The notes below the pieces were generated by a model. That model ran no database searches, was not told the origin of the DNA, and saw nothing but the letters and a program-made list of their open reading frames with translations. DNA of 64,000 bases from Citrobacter sp. Marseille-Q6884 (lineage in GTDB: Bacteria > Pseudomonadota > Gammaproteobacteria > Enterobacterales > Enterobacteriaceae). Below, one piece after another: positions 8,717 to 15,776 of the stretch (position 1 is its first letter; each line of letters opens with the position of its first letter). A program made the position numbers and the translations under genes. The stretch lies in the NCBI RefSeq assembly GCF_945906775.1, contig NZ_CAMDRE010000002.1, forward strand, positions 992,001-1,056,000, read 5' to 3'.

Positions 8717-9921
8717 ATAAGTGGATCATTGAAATTGTCCTGTATGCCGTATACATGGTGTTCGGCGCGGTATGGGCGACCACCGGCTCCGTCATGCCAC
8801 AAATTATGGCCGATTTTCATGTGGATGTGTCGCATGCCGCGTTGATGTCCAACGTGATATTGTGGGCCAAGATCGTCGGCTCGGTGTGCACGGCGATTCT
8901 TGTTTCCCGCCTCGGAACGCGTAAATCCTATTTGTTAGGTTGTGTGATGATTGGGCTCTCTGTTTTCATCCCGCTGACTCACGACTTTACCGTTTTGCTG
9001 ATTATCCGTTTCCTTGGCGGCTTAGGCGGCGCAATTTGTCTGGTGTCTCTGGTGCCTACCGTGGCACGTTATTTTGATAATAAAACCAGCGCCACGCTCA
9101 ACAGCATAAACTGCACCTCCAACATTATCGGCACGATCATAGCTCTGACTCTGGCAGCCTGGCTGTCAACGCTTCTGGGGGGATGGCGCAATTTACTCGC
9201 CGCTTACGGTGTCATTACGCTGGTATTGGGCGTGGTCTGGATGCTGTGCTTTAAAGACGAAGAGCGCAATGTGAAAATGGCGGCTCAAATCACGCGGGCG
9301 GAAAAATGGCAGGCGTTGAAAGCAGTGATCTTCAGCCGTATTGTCTGGGGAATGATTGCGCAATATGCCGGTGCGATGATCATGATGGTCTTCATGTTTA
9401 CCTTTTTGCCGCTCTACTACGCCAAATATGCCCATCTCCCGGCGGATTCACATGCCCATTTAAGCGGCACCGTCAACCAGGTGGGCATTATGCTGGGGGC
9501 CATTGTCGGACCGATGTGTAAGGCGAAAGGCTACCATTATAAATCCTGGTTATTCGTCACCAGTATCATTATGGCGATCACAACCTTCGCGATGCTGTTC
9601 GCTACCAATGATATGGTTATTCTGGTCTGCTCGTTCCTGACAGGATTCGTGTTTGCCACATGGTTTGCCTTCATTTTCTCCATCCCTAAAGAGGGACTGA
9701 AAAATGCGACAACGCAAACCGTGACGTATGCGATGTCCACGTTCTGGTTTGTCACCTTTATTATTGTGACGATCAATAGCCAGATAATCGGCTGGTCTAT
9801 CGACCTGACACATGGCTTCACGGTTGGATTTACCTGGGTGTTTGCGCTGATGGTGATCTCGCCAGTGGTGGCATGGTTAATTTTCCCTAAACGCCAGAAG
9901 ACTGTATTCAGCCCGGCATGA
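8713..9921 (+). CDS. MFS transporter, CynX/NimT-like
   Basis: 402 residues with about 12 hydrophobic segments and a major-facilitator signature in the first half (SRLGTRKSYLLG near 65-76, RFLGGLGGAICL near 99). A central cytoplasmic loop (KDEERNVKMAAQITRAEKW) separates the two six-helix halves. Translation starts at a GTG overlapping the peptidase stop by four bases (GTGA), so both proteins are made together. This implies import of a peptide or amino-acid conjugate that the peptidase cleaves, or export of a product. The substrate is not predictable from sequence. A strong terminator follows. Confidence 0.85.
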   Translation: MNKWIIEIVLYAVYMVFGAVWATTGSVMPQIMADFHVDVSHAALMSNVILWAKIVGSVCTAILVSRLGTRKSYLLGCVMIGLSVFIPLTHDFTVLLIIRFLGGLGGAICLVSLVPTVARYFDNKTSATLNSINCTSNIIGTIIALTLAAWLSTLLGGWRNLLAAYGVITLVLGVVWMLCFKDEERNVKMAAQITRAEKWQALKAVIFSRIVWGMIAQYAGAMIMMVFMFTFLPLYYAKYAHLPADSHAHLSGTVNQVGIMLGAIVGPMCKAKGYHYKSWLFVTSIIMAITTFAMLFATNDMVILVCSFLTGFVFATWFAFIFSIPKEGLKNATTQTVTYAMSTFWFVTFIIVTINSQIIGWSIDLTHGFTVGFTWVFALMVISPVVAWLIFPKRQKTVFSPA

Positions 9922-9967
9922 TGCAATACGATTCGTATAAGGGTTAATGTCGTTATCTCCTGAGAAA

Positions 9968-9995
9968 ATGCCGGATTATCTATCCGGCATTTTTT
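9968..9995 (+). terminator. Rho-independent terminator of the pepT-like/MFS operon
   Basis: Arms ATGCCGGAT and ATCCGGCAT (9968-9976, 9982-9990), a five-base loop and a T run at 9991-9995, about 50 bases after the MFS stop. Confidence 0.85.
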
Positions 9996-10084
9996 ACTGT
10001 GAGGGCATGGCGATTATTTGGCTTGCACCACGCTTATTCATTCAGTTAAGCTCAAACGCTTAACATTGAGTTAAAATCATCACC

Positions 10085-11527
10085 ATGAAATCTGCTGATC
10101 ACTATATTTTAAAATGTGATACACCGATCACGTTTTATCCCAAAAGAAATAAAATTGTCATTGGGAATGATGACTTTCGTTTGGAACCCTTGCAAACACA
10201 TTTGCTGCTCTATTTTATCGACCATCGGTCGCAGGTCGTTAACACTCAGCAGATTGCTGCTCATGTATGGCAGCGCAGTCATGTTTCAGATAATTTAGTC
10301 CGCCAGGTGATCAGCACGCTACGTAGCCAACTTCAGGACAAATCCAGACCTTATAAATTTATACAAACTATCCCGAAGCAAGGGTATTTATTTGAGGCTG
10401 AGGTCGAAGAGGTCTGCGAAGCGGACCATCTCGTTTCGGATGACACTCTCACACCGAATGAACAGGTTCAGACCCCGTCATGTGTTCCGAAGGCAAGGGG
10501 CGTGAATACTGTCAAGCCTGTTTCTGTGGCGATCTTTTTGCTTATTATTGCCGTCGGGCTGTTTGTTACCGCTGATTATCTTATCAACTGCCCCGAAGAT
10601 TCTGTTGTCACGCAAGAGAGTATTATCCCTGTCTATATTCATAATATCGAGCCGGACTCAACCCAGGATGAGGTCGCTGCGAAGAATGTCTATAACGCTA
10701 TCTTTTATGGCATTAACTCCGCGAAGCGATTGACGGGTTATCAGTATTCATATTTATCCTCTGCAACTAAAAAAGTGTTACCGGAATATGGGTTTGAGTT
10801 GCGAGGAACAATAAAAAGAGCGGGCGCAGCTTACGCTCTGAATGTGATTGTTAAAAATAAGAAAACATCGCAAAGCATGACCATCAGTCAAACCTTCGAT
10901 CATGATAGCTTCTTCTCTTCAATGGGGGATGTTGTGCAGAAAATTAACGCGATCATTGCTCCTGCCAGTTCCGATAATGAAACGGCGAACTATCAGGTGG
11001 CATCGGTCAAACGTTATGAAGACTGGCATATGATTTCTGAAGGCATATCGCTTTTTTATCATGGCGAGGGAGGAAAGGCGTTTTATGACGTTGCCGTTCA
11101 ATTGCAGAATATGAAAGCGCAGGGGCGGGAAAATTATCTGGTCAATGCGTTACTGTCGTACTCGGCATCGCTGAAATATTTACAGTCCGGCGGCGAGGAT
11201 AACCGCAAACAGTCATTGCAACTGGCCTTGCGCGGGTTCGAAATGAGTCCGCGTTGTGATATCGCGAACCTTGCATTAGGTCTGGCGTTGATTCTGAATC
11301 AGCGTGCCGATGAAGCCTATCCTTATCTGGCCTATGCAACGGAAAACGCCACCAGTCCAATTGGCTTTTTTCTCCTCAGTGTTGCAGATAATCAGTCAGG
11401 GAATCCAAACGATGCGATGCATAACTACAAGCGTTTTATGGAGATCCAAAAAGAGAGCAATGGCCAACTTTATGGGCTTATCAACGATTCTCAAAACATC
11501 ACCCTCAGGTCACTGAGCGCGCCATAA
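10085..11527 (+). CDS. CadC/ToxR-like membrane-bound transcriptional regulator
   Basis: The 480-residue protein has an N-terminal winged-helix (OmpR/PhoB-type) DNA-binding domain at about residues 15-105. This includes the recognition-helix region SDNLVRQVISTLRSQL and the typical end KFIQTIPKQGYLFEAEV. A linker and one transmembrane helix (about 143-163) lead into a periplasmic domain of about 310 residues. The C-terminal half of that domain reads as helical TPR-like repeats. This is the topology of CadC, the acid- and lysine-responsive regulator. It has its own promoter region and lies on the same strand as the peptidase/MFS operon and the small membrane protein downstream, which are plausible targets. 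The inducing signal is unknown. Confidence 0.82.
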   Translation: MKSADHYILKCDTPITFYPKRNKIVIGNDDFRLEPLQTHLLLYFIDHRSQVVNTQQIAAHVWQRSHVSDNLVRQVISTLRSQLQDKSRPYKFIQTIPKQGYLFEAEVEEVCEADHLVSDDTLTPNEQVQTPSCVPKARGVNTVKPVSVAIFLLIIAVGLFVTADYLINCPEDSVVTQESIIPVYIHNIEPDSTQDEVAAKNVYNAIFYGINSAKRLTGYQYSYLSSATKKVLPEYGFELRGTIKRAGAAYALNVIVKNKKTSQSMTISQTFDHDSFFSSMGDVVQKINAIIAPASSDNETANYQVASVKRYEDWHMISEGISLFYHGEGGKAFYDVAVQLQNMKAQGRENYLVNALLSYSASLKYLQSGGEDNRKQSLQLALRGFEMSPRCDIANLALGLALILNQRADEAYPYLAYATENATSPIGFFLLSVADNQSGNPNDAMHNYKRFMEIQKESNGQLYGLINDSQNITLRSLSAP

Positions 11528-11694
11528 TCACGTGCGGGGGAGAGAGGTACATTGACTACGGTAAATGTGTCTTTGTAGCCAGCAAATTTGTTTGATTTTT
11601 GTTTGGATTAATTTCACATTGCCTTGCATCAACGGATTCAGGCCGTTTTATCAGATACTTACCGGGAATTCTATTTTCCTGGAGATGTGATGGT

Positions 11695-12180
11695 ATGTCC
11701 GCGCTATTCAAAAAATTTGCTTTTCAAATCATTCCTGTGCAGATCTTTATCTTTATTTTTTGGTTTAAGAATGGCTTTATTGATAAGGTCATGGGGGTTC
11801 TTCTTGGTATTATCACCCCGGATACGGCATATGCAGGCGATACATGGGCTGGCTGGAAAGGATATATCGTAGGGACCTGGGATAAGAGCCAGGTCGCACA
11901 TTATTTCTTAAGCCCGGTATTTGACTATGTGTTCCCGGTGTTGATTATTCTGCAGTGTTTACCCTTTGTGCTGATCATTATTTCTGTATTGAAAGGTGAG
12001 TTTCTGGCAAACAAAGAACGCCCATGGTTAATCTACGCCGCGTTTGCTTCGCTCTTTGTGGCGGGGTGTATGGTGTTTACCCAAACATTATCCGGTGCCA
12101 GCGATGGTCAATATCTTTGGCAATTTATCGGCTTTAGCATGGTTGCCATTATGTTTATCCGAAATGAGCAAAAAAGATAA
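11695..12180 (+). CDS. Small four-helix inner-membrane protein, unknown function
   Basis: I do not recognise this family. From the ATG at 11695 (GGAG at 11681-11684) the product is 161 residues with four hydrophobic segments at about residues 8-30, 70-95, 103-123 and 132-150. A hydrophilic loop (PDTAYAGDTWAGWKGYIVG) lies between the first two. An in-frame ATG at 11599 would add 32 residues that do not look like a natural N terminus. It follows the CadC-like regulator by about 170 bases on the same strand and could be its target. A shared hairpin separates it from the convergent transpeptidase gene. Confidence 0.65.
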   Translation: MSALFKKFAFQIIPVQIFIFIFWFKNGFIDKVMGVLLGIITPDTAYAGDTWAGWKGYIVGTWDKSQVAHYFLSPVFDYVFPVLIILQCLPFVLIIISVLKGEFLANKERPWLIYAAFASLFVAGCMVFTQTLSGASDGQYLWQFIGFSMVAIMFIRNEQKR

Positions 12181-12217
12181 TCAGTTTCCGCTCAGGGATT
12201 TTGATTAAGGCAATATA

Positions 12218-12252
12218 CCAGACAGGCTATCGGTAATAGATAGCCTGTCTGG
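12218..12252. terminator. Hairpin between convergent genes
   Basis: Perfect 13-bp arms (12218-12230, 12240-12252) with a 9-base loop, followed on the plus strand by CGTTTT. It probably terminates the membrane-protein transcript and may block readthrough from the transpeptidase side. Confidence 0.75.
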
Positions 12253-12274
12253 CGTTTTAAGCTGAATCACCGGA

Positions 12275-13192
12275 TTAGTTAAGTCTGACAGGCATGCCCG
12301 AGCGCATCACCAGCGCTTGCTTCAGTGTTTCTTTTTGCACCTGCGGATCATTAACGACCGGTAAAAGCGATGTCGGTATCAATGCGGGTGTTGATGGATT
12401 TACCGTTGCATCCTTTTCCGACTCGGATAACTGATGATGCACTTCAATATAACGCGCACCATTTTTTTCGACAGTTGCTTTAACCGGTTGATTCACAAAT
12501 TCTACGCGTGTGCCGACGGGCACTTCACTGAACAGCGTTTTTAGATCATCTGCACGTAATCGCACGCAGCCATGACTGACGCGTAAACCAATACCAAAAT
12601 TCGCGTTCGTGCCATGTATTGCAAACTGGTTGCCAATATACATGGCATACAACCCCATTGGATTATCAGGCCCGGCAGGCACTACGGCGGGTAAAATATC
12701 TCCCTCAGCGGCAAATTCACTGCGCTCATTTGGGGTTGGCGTCCAGGTGGGACCGACTTTCTTTTGCCGGACAGACGTCACCCAGTTTTCCGGCGTATCG
12801 TGGCCAATTTGTCCGATCCCAACCGGGTAAATCTCGACGGTATTCTGGCCTTTGGGATAGTAATAAAGTCGCATTTCAGCGGTATTGATGACAATACCTT
12901 CATGCACGGTGTCCGGCAGAATACTCTGCAAAGGAAAGGTTAATACTGTCCCGGGCGTGGGAAGATAAACATCGACGCCGGGATTGGCATCCATCATGTT
13001 GCTCATTCCAACATGGTGCTTTGCCGCGAACATTTCCAGAGGCTGCTTACTGCCTGCGGGGATTTGTTCATATTCGGTGGTGCCGACGACTCTGTTGCCT
13101 GTCTCTGGAAGGGGGAAGGTAACGGCTGATGCGGTATTTATACCGGTTCCTGCAACGAAAAATAACAGTAATGCCTTAATATTCATATACAT
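12275..13192 (-). CDS. L,D-transpeptidase of the ErfK/YbiS/YcfS/YnhG family
   Basis: Periplasmic enzyme expected to attach Braun lipoprotein to peptidoglycan or to form 3-3 crosslinks. The 305-residue protein has a signal peptide (cleavage near ASAVTFP, about residue 23) and a LysM-like segment (about 40-95, ending in [12 protein letters not shown]). The YkuD catalytic domain follows (about 97-235), with [10 protein letters not shown] and the active-site motif SHGCVRL, cysteine near 209. Its overall layout closely follows E. coli LdtA (ErfK), including the C-terminal RSGMPV. It stands alone, convergent with a small membrane-protein gene and divergent from the YhjX-like gene. Which Ldt paralogue it corresponds to is unresolved. 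Confidence 0.9.
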   Translation of the reverse strand: MYMNIKALLLFFVAGTGINTASAVTFPLPETGNRVVGTTEYEQIPAGSKQPLEMFAAKHHVGMSNMMDANPGVDVYLPTPGTVLTFPLQSILPDTVHEGIVINTAEMRLYYYPKGQNTVEIYPVGIGQIGHDTPENWVTSVRQKKVGPTWTPTPNERSEFAAEGDILPAVVPAGPDNPMGLYAMYIGNQFAIHGTNANFGIGLRVSHGCVRLRADDLKTLFSEVPVGTRVEFVNQPVKATVEKNGARYIEVHHQLSESEKDATVNPSTPALIPTSLLPVVNDPQVQKETLKQALVMRSGMPVRLN

Positions 13193-13363
13193 TTGATTTG
13201 TATGACAAATTACTTAGGGCTTCATTCTACGTATATCTGCCACTCTGATCCATCATTTTTAAATGTAACAAATGACGTCATTTTTGCCGGTTTTCTTTAT
13301 CTCTGGCAGGGCTGCGGTTGCCTGTAAATGCCTACAGAGTACGCAGTGAAAGGGCGTTTAAAA

Positions 13364-13447
13364 TGCAAATCATCATACAAATAATGCAACTCATGCCCAA
13401 ATAAGTGCATTTCATTCCGTGATTAGTGCACTTCATTCCGTTTAACT
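13364..13447 (+). promoter_or_regulatory. Four tandem 21-bp-spaced repeats resembling PyrR (YpdB) boxes
   Basis: Four 10-base direct repeats start at 13364, 13385, 13406 and 13427, exactly 21 bases apart: TGCAAATCAT, TGCAACTCAT, TGCATTTCAT, TGCACTTCAT. The E. coli YpdB/PyrR site upstream of yhjX is recalled as GGCATTTCAT-N11-GGCATTTCAT, also a 21-base period. Repeats 3 and 4 fit it best, each differing at one or two positions. The array ends about 70 bases before the start of a YhjX-like gene, a sensible activator position. Confidence 0.75.
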
Positions 13448-13507
13448 CTTTTCGTCAAAAAGAAAGAATAAGGTAGCGCGTAGAAACCGACTATCGAGGA
13501 ACGTCCT

Positions 13508-14737
13508 ATGCAGTCTCAACCGCAACAACGTAAATATCCGCCACGTACCCGTTGGCTGACATTTATCGGCACCCTGTTATCCCAATTCGCGCTGGGTTCC
13601 GTATATACTTGGTCTTTATTCAATGCACCCTTTGCGGGCAAACTGCATTCCACTATTCCGAACGTAGCGTTTACGTTCGGTATTCTTTGTCTGGGGCTGG
13701 CGATAGCCTCTTCCTTCGCCGGGAAACTGCAGGATCGCTTTGGTGTTAAGAGCGTGACGACAGCCTCTGGCGTATTGCTGCTAATTGGTCTCGCGGCGAC
13801 GGGCTATTCAAGCAATCTGATGTTTTTGTGGGTCACTGGCGGTGTGCTGGTGGGAATTGCTGATGGGGCAGGTTACCTGCTGACACTGACGAACTGTGTT
13901 CGCTGGTTCCCTGAAAAACGCGGTCTGATTTCGGCGTTTTCCATCGGCTGCTATGGTTTAGGTTCTCTGGCGTTTAAATTCATCAACATGGATCTGCTGG
14001 CATCCTTTAGTCTCCAGTCTGCCATGTTATGGTGGGGGGTTATCGCTTGTGTGATTTGTGTCATCGGGGCGCTGATGATGACCGATGCGCCGCATCAGAA
14101 CGTGAAAGTGGCCGGCGGGGCGATTCAGAAAGATTACACACTGGGTGAAGCCATGCGCAAACCGCAGTACTGGCTGCTGGCATTGATGTTCACGACGGCG
14201 ATGATGGGCGGGTTGTATGTGGTCGGTGTGGCGAAAGACATTGCGCAGTCTATCGTTCATCTGGACGCAATGACCGCCGCTAACGCAGTGACCGTCGTGG
14301 CTGTGGCGAACCTGTTAGGACGTCTGGTCATGGGGATTATGTCGGATAAAGTCCGTATCATCCGCGTTGTCACCTTCGGACAGATCATCTGCCTGGTGGG
14401 TATGGTGCTGCTGAATTTCGTCCATCTGCACGAAATGTCATTCTTCTTTGCGCTGGCTTGTGTGGCGTTTAACTTCGGTGGACACCTGACCACATACCCG
14501 TCGCTGGTGGCAGAGTTCTTCGGTTTAAACAATGTGACCAAAAACTATGGTGTGATTTATCTGGGATTCGGCATCGGTTCATTCCTGGGATCGGTCATCG
14601 CTTCTCTGTTCGGCGGGTTTCAGGCCACATTTTGGGTTATCTTCATCCTGCTGATTGTCTCCGTGGTGCTTTCGCTGACGATTCGCCGTCCTGCTGCGAC
14701 TGCGGCACGGAACAATGAATTTGCGCGTTCGCTGTAA
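13508..14737 (+). CDS. YhjX-like MFS transporter (oxalate/formate antiporter family)
   Basis: The 409-residue, 12-helix transporter aligns nearly end to end with remembered E. coli YhjX. Shared stretches include ALGSVYTWSLFN, DGAGYLLTLTNCVRWFPE, RKPQYWLLALMF, GVAKDIAQS and GLNNVTKNYGVIYLGFGIGS. In E. coli YhjX is the target of the pyruvate-responsive PyrSR (YpdAB) system. The four-repeat array upstream suggests the same control here. The N terminus (MQSQPQQRKYPPRTRW) follows a GAGGAACG site. Whether this is the only YhjX in the genome or an extra copy cannot be told from the window. The substrate is probably a small carboxylate such as pyruvate. Confidence 0.87.
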   Translation: MQSQPQQRKYPPRTRWLTFIGTLLSQFALGSVYTWSLFNAPFAGKLHSTIPNVAFTFGILCLGLAIASSFAGKLQDRFGVKSVTTASGVLLLIGLAATGYSSNLMFLWVTGGVLVGIADGAGYLLTLTNCVRWFPEKRGLISAFSIGCYGLGSLAFKFINMDLLASFSLQSAMLWWGVIACVICVIGALMMTDAPHQNVKVAGGAIQKDYTLGEAMRKPQYWLLALMFTTAMMGGLYVVGVAKDIAQSIVHLDAMTAANAVTVVAVANLLGRLVMGIMSDKVRIIRVVTFGQIICLVGMVLLNFVHLHEMSFFFALACVAFNFGGHLTTYPSLVAEFFGLNNVTKNYGVIYLGFGIGSFLGSVIASLFGGFQATFWVIFILLIVSVVLSLTIRRPAATAARNNEFARSL

Positions 14738-14762
14738 GTGATGTGCTTGTCCTGTGTTGACC

Positions 14763-14786
14763 AAAGGTCTCGTAAGAGGCCTTTTT
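14763..14786 (+). terminator. Terminator after the YhjX-like gene
   Basis: Arms AAAGGTCT and AGGCCTTT with one G-T pair, followed by a T run, located in the 63-base gap before the tautomerase gene. Expression of the latter therefore needs readthrough or its own promoter. Confidence 0.7.
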
Positions 14787-14800
14787 AATGGAGTGATTTT

Positions 14801-15256
14801 ATGCCGACTTATTTTTGCCGGGTGCCGCGTGACCTTCTCACACATGAGCAGAAATCGCGTGTGGCTAATGCGATTACTGCGCGTCATAGCGAAGCGACGG
14901 GAGCACCGACCTTTTTTGTCCAGGTCATCATTGATGAAGACAAAGGCTATGATCGCTATGTTGGCGGTTCTGCTGCCGGTGATCACATCTGGATTAATGG
15001 CGATTTGCGGGAAGGGCGCTCCCGTGAGCAGATTGAAAGCCTGATGCTGAATATTGTGCAGGATGTGGCGGATATTTCCGGGATAAGCCGGGAAGATATC
15101 TGGATTTACATCAATACGCTGTATTGCGATCACATGGTTGAGTTTGGCAAAGTTCTGCCACTGGCCGGGTGTGAAGCGCAATGGTTCTCCGGGTTGCCAG
15201 AGGCGTTAAAAAAACGTCTGCAAGCGCTGGATTCGACACATAAAGAGATGCTCTAA
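14801..15256 (+). CDS. Tautomerase-superfamily protein with N-terminal proline
   Basis: The 151-residue protein starts Met-Pro-Thr-Tyr. After methionine removal Pro1 would be the catalytic base of the tautomerase (4-oxalocrotonate tautomerase/cis-CaaD/MSAD) superfamily. The length corresponds to a fused two-unit beta-alpha-beta subunit, with the first half about 1-70 (FFVQVIIDED, GDHIWINGDLREGRS) and the second about 75-151. It would act on small 2-oxo acids or unsaturated acids in the cytoplasm. This is consistent with, but not proof of, a link to the upstream carboxylate transporter. The start follows GGAGTG. The physiological substrate is unknown. Confidence 0.75.
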   Translation: MPTYFCRVPRDLLTHEQKSRVANAITARHSEATGAPTFFVQVIIDEDKGYDRYVGGSAAGDHIWINGDLREGRSREQIESLMLNIVQDVADISGISREDIWIYINTLYCDHMVEFGKVLPLAGCEAQWFSGLPEALKKRLQALDSTHKEML

Positions 15257-15776
15257 ATCCAGACAGCCCGTTTGAATCGAGTGTTGTCGCCCAGGGTCAC
15301 GAGGGTTATCAAGGTCTTACAGAGTGAAAATCGTAAGACCCTGACAGCTCGTTTGTCGCCCCATCTGTAGGTCAATCATTTCTACTCTCTTGATGTGCTC
15401 ACTCACCCGCAGGCTGAGCGCAACCGATACCCTTTCCAATTACGTAAATATTCATTTCTACGCAAAAAATAGTCACTCAGATTAATTCCCGTCATGTTAG
15501 TATCAGCAATGAAATCAGCGAACTTGTTTTTTATAAAACATAAAATTTCATTAACACTTCAGTTTTAAATATTACGTTTTAAATACATCGCGGGTGCGTT
15601 ATACGACCTGGTTTCAGATGGTAAGGTTTAATGTTTTAATGCAAACATTAAAATTAAGTCAATTATATTTATTACGCTTTAACATTACATTTTCAATCTA
15701 CGTCGATCATGTGGCATGGCAAATAACAGAGTAAATGCTGGATGTTAATGACTCGTGAAGGGAGTGCTGACATCTT
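15257..15776. other. Intergenic region upstream of the EAL phosphodiesterase gene
   Basis: About 520 bases without a gene. The left part carries a hairpin (GGTCTTAC/GTAAGACC, 15313-15320 and 15333-15340) that lacks a T run. The right part is A/T-rich and carries the palindrome described separately. Confidence 0.6.
15627..15652 (+). promoter_or_regulatory. Perfect 10-bp inverted repeat, candidate operator
   Basis: TTTAATGTTT (15627-15636) and AAACATTAAA (15643-15652) are perfect inverse complements across a 6-base spacer. The site is about 125 bases upstream of the phosphodiesterase start in an A/T-rich promoter region. The size and symmetry suit a dimeric repressor or activator site; the cognate protein is unknown. 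Confidence 0.5.

Noticed and set aside
8713..9921. cynX or nimT as a specific gene assignment
   Set aside because: The fold and some motifs fit that broad MFS group, but neighbours (a peptidase, no cyanase or nitroimidazole context) do not support a named orthologue.
15313..15340. GGTCTTAC/GTAAGACC hairpin after the tautomerase gene as a terminator or attachment site
   Set aside because: Only 8 bp with a 12-base loop and no T run. No direct repeats or integrase nearby. Kept only as a minor feature of the intergenic region.
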